Source of the DNA: Anaerobacterium chartisolvens
Lineage (GTDB): Bacteria > Bacillota > Clostridia > Acetivibrionales > DSM-27016
Direction: 5' to 3'
Length of the DNA stretch: 42,711 nt
Assembly: GCF_003337415.1 (NCBI RefSeq)
Contig: NZ_QPJT01000032.1
Span: 1-42,711, forward strand
The position numbers and the translations under genes are program-made. Each line of letters opens with the position of its first letter. Positions within the stretch are counted from its first letter, which is position 1. Below are positions 26,780-33,553 of the stretch, piece after piece. The notes under the pieces are model-generated. The model was not told where the DNA came from and made no database searches. It saw only the letters and a list, made by a program, of their open reading frames with translations.

Positions 26780-27790
26780 CTATAATTCCTCAATACACTT
26801 TTTTAACAGTGCCTGATGAGCTTCTGTATTTTCTTTTTCCTTCATTGGGCTGCCCGGCAAAGTCCAGCGGTTGCCTTCATATTCAGTTGAAATATACCCT
26901 TTGTAGCCTTTTTGATCAAGGTACTTGATAAGTTCGTCAAAGGGGATTGAATATTCTATACCTTCTTCAGTCATTTCAAAAATTTTTCCATGGAAATGCG
27001 TAGCGTAAGGCATATATTCATCCAAAATATCAAATGGACTGTTTTCATAGCCATCTGCAAGAAAAGCGTACTGTGTTTCTGCAGGTGTTTTGATTAATGC
27101 TGCTACATCTTTTGCAAAGCGCTCACCCGGTTTGCCGTTTTCTGTATTATAAACCTTCATATCCGATCCGCTTGCAAAAACTTTATCTGTTAAAGCTATT
27201 AATTCCTCATTTACACCCAGATGCCTGAAGTAATTTGCAAATACTCTTGGCTGTCTTCTGCAGAAGATACCCGTATCAATTGTTAATCCGACATATGGAG
27301 AATTCAATTTTCTCATTACTTCTACGAACTCTTGTGTGTGTGGATTGTCAAAACTCATTCCCGCATGTATTTCCAATGAAAGTATTACATTGTACTTTTC
27401 AGCATATGAAAGTACGGGTTCTATAATATCTGCCTGTGTCTTTGATACCAGACGAACCATTTTGAAACCAAGACGGTTGGCTAACTTAATTTCTTTAATT
27501 AAAGCATTTATAGATTCCTTTTTTGTAAAGGAACGGTTTTTGTAAAGACAGGTGTTGATGAAAATATCATTGCATACTAAGGTTGGTTCATATTTCTCAA
27601 CAAGACTATCCCATACTTTTAAATCTTCTTCTGTAGGCTCCGGTGTATTGTGCATCATCTGATCGCTGATAAATTCAAGTCCTGTGCCCATCCCATTCAA
27701 GTATTCAAAAATCTCAGGCAGCTTCATGCTACCCCTTGCATATTCATCCTGCAAGCTGTACATGCTTACAGAGCGTTTTATATTACTCAT
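26780..27790 (-). CDS. C-glycoside deglycosidase alpha-like protein, copy 2
   Basis: This 336 aa TIM-barrel protein of the sugar isomerase/epimerase superfamily has Glu140 and His142 (LSLEIHAG), Asp172 (TIDTGIF), His267 (THFHGKI) and Glu303 (STEYEGNRW). These match the residue set of copy 1 and fit a divalent metal site with an adjacent catalytic His. With the small subunit it would form the complex that splits a 3-keto C-glycoside or a related keto-glycoside. The oxidoreductase that makes the 3-keto form is not next to it. Its leader has a cre-like site and a paired stem structure, and a divergent AraC gene lies upstream. Confidence 0.7.
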   Translation of the reverse strand: MSNIKRSVSMYSLQDEYARGSMKLPEIFEYLNGMGTGLEFISDQMMHNTPEPTEEDLKVWDSLVEKYEPTLVCNDIFINTCLYKNRSFTKKESINALIKEIKLANRLGFKMVRLVSKTQADIIEPVLSYAEKYNVILSLEIHAGMSFDNPHTQEFVEVMRKLNSPYVGLTIDTGIFCRRQPRVFANYFRHLGVNEELIALTDKVFASGSDMKVYNTENGKPGERFAKDVAALIKTPAETQYAFLADGYENSPFDILDEYMPYATHFHGKIFEMTEEGIEYSIPFDELIKYLDQKGYKGYISTEYEGNRWTLPGSPMKEKENTEAHQALLKKCIEEL

Positions 27791-27823
27791 TTTTATTACC
27801 CCTTTCTCTGTTTATTAACATCT

Positions 27824-27838
27824 TTGTATACGTTTTCT
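27824..27838. promoter_or_regulatory. Cre-like operator before the second deglycosidase-like pair
   Basis: TTGTATACGTTTTCT differs from the cre consensus at one fixed base and shares CGTTTTCT with the sites at 5392 and 17230. A minus-strand TATAAT at plus 27917-27922 is the probable -10. The stretch 27791-28341 also holds the structure at 27840-27900 and repeat copy 3. Confidence 0.4.
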
Positions 27839-27839
27839 A

Positions 27840-27900
27840 AATGGCAAGGCTCAATGTGTCGCCCTGAACAAGCCTTGTTTTTTATGATAGACCTGCCATT
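27840..27900. promoter_or_regulatory. Two-part stem structure in the leader of copy 2
   Basis: CAAGGCT (27845-27851) pairs with AGCCTTG (27871-27877), and AATGGC (27840-27845) pairs with GCCATT (27895-27900). On the plus strand the inner hairpin is followed by TTTTTTA, so it would act as a terminator for antisense reading. On the minus strand it lies in the probable leader of the alpha-like gene and lacks a T-tract. Confidence 0.35.
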
Positions 27901-28038
27901 ATTTTAAATTTGTCTTATTATATGTGGGACATTAAGTATGCTTAAATAAAATATATCTTTTTTTATTAGTCATTCAAATACAAAAAAGAAACACATTAAT
28001 GGACAAAACGCATTTTACTATTTATAATTTATCTTATA

Positions 28039-28240
28039 TATAGGATGCAATAAAGATTTTACAAACATGGAGGATATAATTGCTTACAGAAATTTTTAAC
28101 TACAACGAAAAGACGCCTTGCGGGGAAATGTCTCACGGGTATGTCATCAGGCGCTTTTCTTAGATGTATTCCTTACGGGTCAAAAAAATTTCTTCCATCA
28201 AACTATATCCCCCATGTAAAATCTTTATTGCTAAATATAT
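28039..28240 (+). mobile_element. MITE-like palindromic element, copy 3
   Basis: This full-length copy of about 202 bp has the same orientation as copy 1 and differs from it by only a few bases (for example around CTTAGATG against CGGAAGATG). It lies between the alpha-like gene and the AraC gene. AT-rich TATA repeats flank both ends, so target duplications cannot be defined with certainty. Confidence 0.85.
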
Positions 28241-28341
28241 ATAAACAATATTTGCGCACAAGTAATGTACAATTAGAATTTCATGGCAAGTAATTCTCAG
28301 AATGTGCCAATCGAATTTTTATATGGAAAGCAGGTGGCAAT

Positions 28342-29151
28342 ATGGAAATTGTAACTGTTGGAAAATCAATGCAGGTATATAACAGTTTTCCCGTACATCA
28401 GCACGGCTACTGGGAGGTTATCTTAAACCTCCAGGGTACCGGAACTGCAACTATTGATAATAAGGAATACTCCTTTAAGGAAGGCACCATATTTTATATT
28501 CCTCCTGAAACTCCTCACAGGAAAGTTTCAGAAGAAGGCTTTATGGATGCGTGTTTGTTTATAAAGGATTTTACTCCTTTAAACAATGAGAAAATAGGTA
28601 TATTTCAAGATGACGTAAGCCAAACCTTCAGAAATTTGATTTTACTTGCTTTTGATATTTTTATTAAGAATATCACCAATGCAAATTCAATTTTAAATTC
28701 ATTGGGAGAAACCATGTATCAGCTGCTGGTAAGTTTTAACACTGAAACACAAAAGCGCAATTCTCTGATCGGAACCTTTACAAATATAATGGTTAACAAT
28801 ATCTCAAACTGTCACTTTGATATAGCTAAAGAAGTAGAAAATACAGGTTATTGCAAGGGTTATTTCCGAAAGATCTTTAAAGAAGTCACAGGTACTTCCC
28901 CTGTTAGTTATTTTAATAATATAAGAATAGAATATGCCAAAAGGCAATTTCAACAGTATCAGGGAAAATGTCCTGTAAAACAGGTTTCATTGGAATCTGG
29001 GTTCCGGGATCAATATTATTTTTCCAGGATTTTCAAGCAATATACGGGAATTAGTCCTCAGCAGTATGCAAAACAGCTTGGTGAGTATGAGGTGGAAAAG
29101 GTTGTAGGGTCTTCTCCGGATAAGTTGTATGAGAAAACAATCGGAATTTAG
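28342..29151 (+). CDS. AraC-family regulator with cupin sensor domain
   Basis: This 269 aa regulator is the only plus-strand gene. The N-terminal half is a cupin-like sugar-binding domain (HQHGYWEVILNLQGTGTA, FYIPPETPHRK). The C-terminal 100 residues form an AraC DNA-binding domain (FDIAKEVENTGYCKGYFRKI, GISPQQYAKQ). AGGTGG precedes the ATG. It diverges from the deglycosidase-like pair at 26376-27790, so it is the likely local regulator of that pair. Repeat copy 3 lies in the shared region. Confidence 0.88.
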   Translation: MEIVTVGKSMQVYNSFPVHQHGYWEVILNLQGTGTATIDNKEYSFKEGTIFYIPPETPHRKVSEEGFMDACLFIKDFTPLNNEKIGIFQDDVSQTFRNLILLAFDIFIKNITNANSILNSLGETMYQLLVSFNTETQKRNSLIGTFTNIMVNNISNCHFDIAKEVENTGYCKGYFRKIFKEVTGTSPVSYFNNIRIEYAKRQFQQYQGKCPVKQVSLESGFRDQYYFSRIFKQYTGISPQQYAKQLGEYEVEKVVGSSPDKLYEKTIGI

Positions 29152-29293
29152 ACAAAAAAACAACAGAGGGAGTCTGTTGCATTATAGCTTGTTTGAATTT
29201 CTCTTATTCTTTATAGAAACTGCTGAAAAACTCAGCTGTCTTAATATACGGATTTGACTTAAAATGTATACCTTAGTATGTGAATTCCAAAAA

Positions 29294-29319
29294 TACGGCA
29301 ACCATGCCCGGTTGCCGCA
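29294..29319. terminator. Bidirectional terminator between araC-type gene and flavin reductase
   Basis: TACGGCAACC pairs with GGTTGCCGCA around ATGCCC, with T-tracts on both strands (ATTTTTATT on plus, ATTTTTGG on minus). It ends both converging units. A second smaller hairpin, CAACAGA/TCTGTTG at 29161-29179, lies just after the AraC stop. Confidence 0.8.
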
Positions 29320-29325
29320 TTTTTA

Positions 29326-30252
29326 TTAAATTGAAGCCGGTTTATAATCCGTATACTTCTTGCGTTTCTCATCTATTTTTTCAAGATTCATAAAATATTT
29401 CTTCATAGTATCTTCAATTTCAAAAAAATGGTCCTTTGCCCCTCTGCCATCCAGCATGGACTTTTCATCTCCATTTTCCTGAATAACAAATTTCCATTTG
29501 CCGTTTTCATCTTTCTGCAGATCTCCTCCGCAATGACATATTGGACATTCTATAACAAAACCTTCGCTGTTCCAGTGAGGCTGTCCTAAGGATAAAACGT
29601 TGGAGTGGCATACCGGACACCAGCCCAGATTTTGGTCTCCAAGGAACTTAACATTTTCATAATCCTGAATTCCCTTTATAACATTTTCTCCAAGCTGTCT
29701 TGCTCTGTTTAGTGCTGCTTCGTCAAGAAGGATCTGCCCAGGTCTTGGAGCCCGGTTTGCCATCATCTGGTCAACAACTTTGATATCCTGTGTTATAAGT
29801 GTAATGTTAATACACTCAAGGGTAAGTGACATCCAACTGCGTGTGGAACCACCGTTACCAATAATTGCTCCTACTCTGTGTTTGAAATAGTCCTTGTTTC
29901 CAACTTGCTTATGGAAATTTGGCTCATATGCCAGATGACGGTCTGTAAAAATCCTGTAAATTCCGGCAGGCATATAACTGAATGCAGGCACTGCAACAAT
30001 TACACCGTCAGCTGCCAGCCATTCCTTCATAATTTTGTCCATATCATCTTTATAAATACATTCCGGAGGTTCATGCTTCTGTGTAAACTTGACGGTGCAG
30101 GATTCACAGCCTGAACATGGGGTAATATTATAGTCATGAAGGTTAATCATTTTTACCTCAGCTCCCAGCTCCTCCGCTCTCATTAGTGCTTCCTTCACCA
30201 GAATTTCACCGTTTCCGTTTTTTCTTCCTGCTGTAACTGCTAAAATATTCAT
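29326..30252 (-). CDS. NAD(P)H-dependent FMN reductase / flavodoxin-fold protein with zinc-ribbon-like tail
   Basis: This 308 aa protein begins with a flavodoxin-like fold (MNILAVTAGRKNGNGEILV, AADGVIVAVPAFSYMPAG). A CxxCxxC cluster, CSGCESC, followed by a later Cys and DDM resembles iron-sulfur flavoproteins of the Isf type. After the flavin domain there are CPVCH and CPICHCGG motifs, which look like a zinc ribbon and are not part of the usual 190 aa family length. AGGAGAGG precedes the ATG. It follows acpS after a strong terminator and a candidate promoter, so it may be transcribed separately. It could supply reduced flavin or electrons to the flavoprotein upstream. Confidence 0.8.
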   Translation of the reverse strand: MNILAVTAGRKNGNGEILVKEALMRAEELGAEVKMINLHDYNITPCSGCESCTVKFTQKHEPPECIYKDDMDKIMKEWLAADGVIVAVPAFSYMPAGIYRIFTDRHLAYEPNFHKQVGNKDYFKHRVGAIIGNGGSTRSWMSLTLECINITLITQDIKVVDQMMANRAPRPGQILLDEAALNRARQLGENVIKGIQDYENVKFLGDQNLGWCPVCHSNVLSLGQPHWNSEGFVIECPICHCGGDLQKDENGKWKFVIQENGDEKSMLDGRGAKDHFFEIEDTMKKYFMNLEKIDEKRKKYTDYKPASI

Positions 30253-30287
30253 AAGATCCTCTCCTTAAACGATATGATAATAAGTGT

Positions 30288-30316
30288 ACTATATGAATTA
30301 GGATACAAACTATCTA
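30288..30316 (-). promoter_or_regulatory. Candidate promoter of the flavin reductase gene
   Basis: On the minus strand TAGATA (plus 30311-30316), 17 bases and TATAGT (plus 30288-30293). The surrounding 38 bases (30288-30325) agree with 21192-21229 at 35 positions, including both boxes and the spacing. Confidence 0.4.
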
Positions 30317-30320
30317 AAAA

Positions 30321-30359
30321 GGATGTAAAATAATTTCCGAAGGATATTATTTTACATCC
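30321..30359 (-). terminator. Strong terminator after acpS
   Basis: On the minus strand GGATGTAAAATAAT pairs with ATTATTTTACATCC over a short loop around TCCTTCGGA and is followed by TTTTTAG. The stem is long, so the acyl carrier operon most likely ends here. Confidence 0.8.
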
Positions 30360-30382
30360 TCGGTTATCCGATATGCAAAAGC

Positions 30383-30766
30383 CTAAACTATATAACTTTC
30401 AACTATTGCATACGCTACAGCATAATCGGTATCATAAGATAGTGATATATAAACGTTTACCACTCCTTTTTGAGCAGCAATGTCTTTTAATTTTCCTAAA
30501 AGTGTTACTTTGGGTTGGCCTGTATCGGTACCAAGTATCTCTATCTCATTGAGTTTTATTATGTTTCCGTCTATCCCCAAGCTCTTGAATACAGCTTCCT
30601 TACCGGCGTAACGAGTTGCAAAGTACAATGCCGGATCGCTGCGTTCCACAGCCTGCTTTTGCTCTTTATAAGTATAAGTTTTTTTAATAAACGAATCCTC
30701 ATTACTTGTATAGCTTTTTCGAATCCGATCAATCTTAAGAATATCCGTTCCGATACCTAATACCAT
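30383..30766 (-). CDS. acpS: Holo-(acyl carrier protein) synthase
   Basis: This 127 aa enzyme transfers phosphopantetheine from CoA to a Ser of an acyl carrier protein. It shows the opening GIGTDI with the metal-binding Asp, and FATRYAGKEAVFKSLG with the second metal-binding Glu. The usual SISH near the end reads SLSY. I chose the ATG at 30766 because it opens the family domain exactly and GAGG precedes it; an earlier ATG lies inside the upstream gene. The gene starts 25 bases after the flavoprotein gene, at the far end of the operon that begins with an acyl carrier protein gene, so it is probably dedicated to that carrier. Confidence 0.85.
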   Translation of the reverse strand: MVLGIGTDILKIDRIRKSYTSNEDSFIKKTYTYKEQKQAVERSDPALYFATRYAGKEAVFKSLGIDGNIIKLNEIEILGTDTGQPKVTLLGKLKDIAAQKGVVNVYISLSYDTDYAVAYAIVESYIV

Positions 30767-30791
30767 TTCCAGCCTCAATTCTACATAAGTA

Positions 30792-32243
30792 TTATAATTC
30801 GTCAGCATAATCAGAAGCTGCTTCTCCCGCCATACGACCGGTATTTATAGCAAAACCCATACTGTTTCCGGGCATGTAGAAATTATAGCTGTCGCCGTAG
30901 ATGGTATTTGCGTCCTGTCCCGCAGCATACAGTCCCGGTATTACTTCATCCTTCTCATTAAACACTTGACACTTTGAATTTATTTTAAGTCCCCCGATCG
31001 AACCGTAAGCACCCAGAAAGAACTTACCGACGTACAGTTTACCTTTTCCTATTGCATGCAAATACTTAGGATTTTTACCGAACTTAGTATCCATGTTCTG
31101 ATCACACATGTCATTGTATTCATCTATGGTATCCTGCAACTTATCCGCATCAATACCCAATTTTCCAGCCAATTCTTCTATCGTATCCACCTCAAAGTAC
31201 CCTTCATAACCTGTTTGCTCCGCGCGTGCAGCTTCCTCTTCAAAGCCGTAGATTATGGAAGATGGATGAACCATATCAACCTGATCAAGTCCATTTCTCA
31301 GATAATGTTTCTTTATGCCTTCGTCCATTATACAGTAAGCATATCTGCCTGGCTGCAAAGCAATTGCATTACCTGCAAAGGTTGTATTTTCAAGCTGTTC
31401 TTCGTTCATGAAACGGTCACCGCGCTGATTTATAAGAAGGTTTGGCTGGCGCAATACTCCATCCAGACAGAACCAGCTCAAGTTGTCGGGTAATTGATAA
31501 ATAACTTCTGCACCGATTCCGTATTTTGCTGCTCCTATCTCCCAGCACATATTAAGTCCATCACCTTTAAGTCCCGGAATCATAAACGGGAAATAGTCTT
31601 CTCTACATTTGTAGCCCAAATATTTTTCAATCATTTCAACATTATCGCCAAATCCGCCCGTGGCAATGATTACAGCCTTTGCGCGTGCGTCAATTTCTTC
31701 CCCGCCTTTTTCGGCCGCAATCACACCGGCAACCTTACCATTCTCTACTATCAACTTCTTTACAGGTGTTTCAAGCTTTATATCAACACCAACTTCTTTT
31801 GCATGCTGAGTCATAATCTTATACATAGCAGACGCTGCACGCGGGCCTACAACTCCATTTTCAGGCTTTACAATATGCCAGGTAGCTTCAGAACTTGAAA
31901 AATATTTGAATGCACCCACAAATTCTACTCCCATTTCCTGCAGCCATGAAATTGTGTCTGCGGATTTTCCGAAATAAGCTTGCACCAAATCTGCATCAAC
32001 ACGGTAATGTGTATACTTCATATGCATATCAAATGCTTCTTCTTTTGAAATTTCTATAAAACTGTCCCTCTGCAAACGTGTTTCAACAGCAAATGGTCCC
32101 ATACCCATGTTACCGGCTCCACCTGTTGTGTTTGCTTTTTCAAATGTTAAAACATTCTTTCCAGCTTCTGCAGCCGAAATGGATGCGGCAAGACCCGCAG
32201 GACCTGCAGCAACTACTATTACATCTGCTTCCATTCTTTTCAT
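30792..32243 (-). CDS. FAD-dependent fumarate-reductase-like oxidoreductase
   Basis: This 483 aa protein belongs to the FAD_binding_2 family (fumarate reductase, ketosteroid dehydrogenase, enoate and urocanate reductases). The FAD fingerprint is DVIVVAAGPAGLAAS, where the first Gly of GxGxxG is Ala. The family-typical GPRAASAMYKIM, VIIATGGFG and the closing PGNSMGFAINTGRMAG are present. There is no signal peptide and no FMN-attachment domain, so it would be soluble and cytoplasmic and take electrons from partner proteins. The NuoF-like and NuoG-GltD-like proteins encoded just upstream are the natural donors. The substrate is unknown; an unsaturated acyl group or ketone is plausible. Confidence 0.82.
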   Translation of the reverse strand: MKRMEADVIVVAAGPAGLAASISAAEAGKNVLTFEKANTTGGAGNMGMGPFAVETRLQRDSFIEISKEEAFDMHMKYTHYRVDADLVQAYFGKSADTISWLQEMGVEFVGAFKYFSSSEATWHIVKPENGVVGPRAASAMYKIMTQHAKEVGVDIKLETPVKKLIVENGKVAGVIAAEKGGEEIDARAKAVIIATGGFGDNVEMIEKYLGYKCREDYFPFMIPGLKGDGLNMCWEIGAAKYGIGAEVIYQLPDNLSWFCLDGVLRQPNLLINQRGDRFMNEEQLENTTFAGNAIALQPGRYAYCIMDEGIKKHYLRNGLDQVDMVHPSSIIYGFEEEAARAEQTGYEGYFEVDTIEELAGKLGIDADKLQDTIDEYNDMCDQNMDTKFGKNPKYLHAIGKGKLYVGKFFLGAYGSIGGLKINSKCQVFNEKDEVIPGLYAAGQDANTIYGDSYNFYMPGNSMGFAINTGRMAGEAASDYADEL

Positions 32244-32289
32244 AAAATAACCCCCGTTTTTTATTAGTATATTTGGATTTTGCCTTACA

Positions 32290-33552
32290 CTAACGCTTAT
32301 TAAATTTCCCTACCCTTGTCAGCCTCTCAGGAAGCTTTGGAATACGTCCTTTAGTTTTGATAATGGCTTTCTGCCGACATACTTCAATACATTTCCCGCA
32401 TTTTGTACAGTCAAACTCGTCTATCATGTGAATAAATCCGGGTTTACCTTCTATGCAATCAGCTTCACATACATCCAGACAATCGCCGCACCCATCACAG
32501 ATAGATGGAGCAATATAAACATTCATGAATGCACTGCAGCTTTCAGCAGGACATTTCTTTCTCCTTATATGTGCTTCTACTTCATCACCAAAGCTTTGCA
32601 GGGATGACAGAGCAAAATTTGCCCCTGTAAGTCCTATACTGCAAAGTGATGAGAATCGCATTGCCTCACCTATTTCCTTAATCATACCTATATCTGTTGC
32701 CTTACCTTTTGCACCTGTTATATTTTTAAACATAGTGTGAATTTGAATTGCACCCTCACGGCAGAAAGTACACTTTCCGCACCCTGTTTTTCTAACCTCC
32801 AGCGCTGCTTTTTCAGCCTGGTCTGCAATACAGCATTTACTGTCATAAAGGGTAATTACACCATTTTCAAGCGGAAACACTTCATCAACAACCAAACTAA
32901 AAGCTGAAACACCGTATAAGGTTGAACCCACCGCTATTGCCTTTATTCCAGCATTTTCATCAATTCCTGCAATTTCTGCAATGGTCTTACCGTATGGAAA
33001 TTCTACAGCCTTATCAATTGTATCACCGTATTTTTTTACTGCCGCTACAGCAGTTTTCATGTAAGAGCAACTGTCTTCAAACAGCGCAGTAATTGCAGCG
33101 GACGTTTCAAAATGGTGAATAATGCTATTTCCAACAGCACGTACATTTACCATCCCATATGATATTGAAAATGCCAAATCAAAATCCTTAAATGCTTCAC
33201 AGACTTTCTCTGTAAGGTCTTTGCCCTCATATGGCAGCACAACTTCCACAGCATTAGCACCTGATAAATAGGCTGCAATAGCAAGGCCCTCGATTACAGC
33301 TGAGGTGTTTTCTCTTATTACTTCCAGCAGCATATACTCGGTATCGCTGTTATTCAAAGCACCTAGTATCTTCTCAGGCTTTTGGCTGCCGGATTCAAAA
33401 TCTCCCCATTCATCGGCTACAAATCTGTTGTTATATACTCCGTATTCTCTTAAACCTATAGCCTTTACCAGCTCTATAGCTTTGTTCTTTCCAAGCTTCT
33501 TCGCATTGATAAGTGCCGTAGCCGGTGGATAATTTCTTTTCAAAATACTCAT
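32290..33552 (-). CDS. NuoF-like iron-sulfur protein with a C-terminal two-cluster ferredoxin
   Basis: This 420 aa protein aligns with NADH dehydrogenase subunit F in its Fe-S part (TGCGKCTFCREG with Cys258, 261, 264 and a later Cys304). A ferredoxin domain follows (Cys352, 355, 358, 362 and Cys382, 385, 388, 392). The N-terminal segment where NuoF carries its Gly-rich FMN/NADH motif reads IGLREYGVYNNRFVADEWGD here, so the flavin and NADH site appears lost. I chose the ATG at 33552, one base after the stop of the upstream gene; the frame opens 126 bases earlier inside that gene. It probably relays electrons between the NuoG-GltD protein and the flavoprotein. Confidence 0.78.
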   Translation of the reverse strand: MSILKRNYPPATALINAKKLGKNKAIELVKAIGLREYGVYNNRFVADEWGDFESGSQKPEKILGALNNSDTEYMLLEVIRENTSAVIEGLAIAAYLSGANAVEVVLPYEGKDLTEKVCEAFKDFDLAFSISYGMVNVRAVGNSIIHHFETSAAITALFEDSCSYMKTAVAAVKKYGDTIDKAVEFPYGKTIAEIAGIDENAGIKAIAVGSTLYGVSAFSLVVDEVFPLENGVITLYDSKCCIADQAEKAALEVRKTGCGKCTFCREGAIQIHTMFKNITGAKGKATDIGMIKEIGEAMRFSSLCSIGLTGANFALSSLQSFGDEVEAHIRRKKCPAESCSAFMNVYIAPSICDGCGDCLDVCEADCIEGKPGFIHMIDEFDCTKCGKCIEVCRQKAIIKTKGRIPKLPERLTRVGKFNKR

Positions 33553-33553
33553 T

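Noticed and set aside
29161-29179. CAACAGA/TCTGTTG hairpin after the AraC gene
   Set aside because: It lacks a T-tract on the plus strand, and its T-tract side faces a strand with no gene ending there. The hairpin at 29294-29319 is the better terminator.
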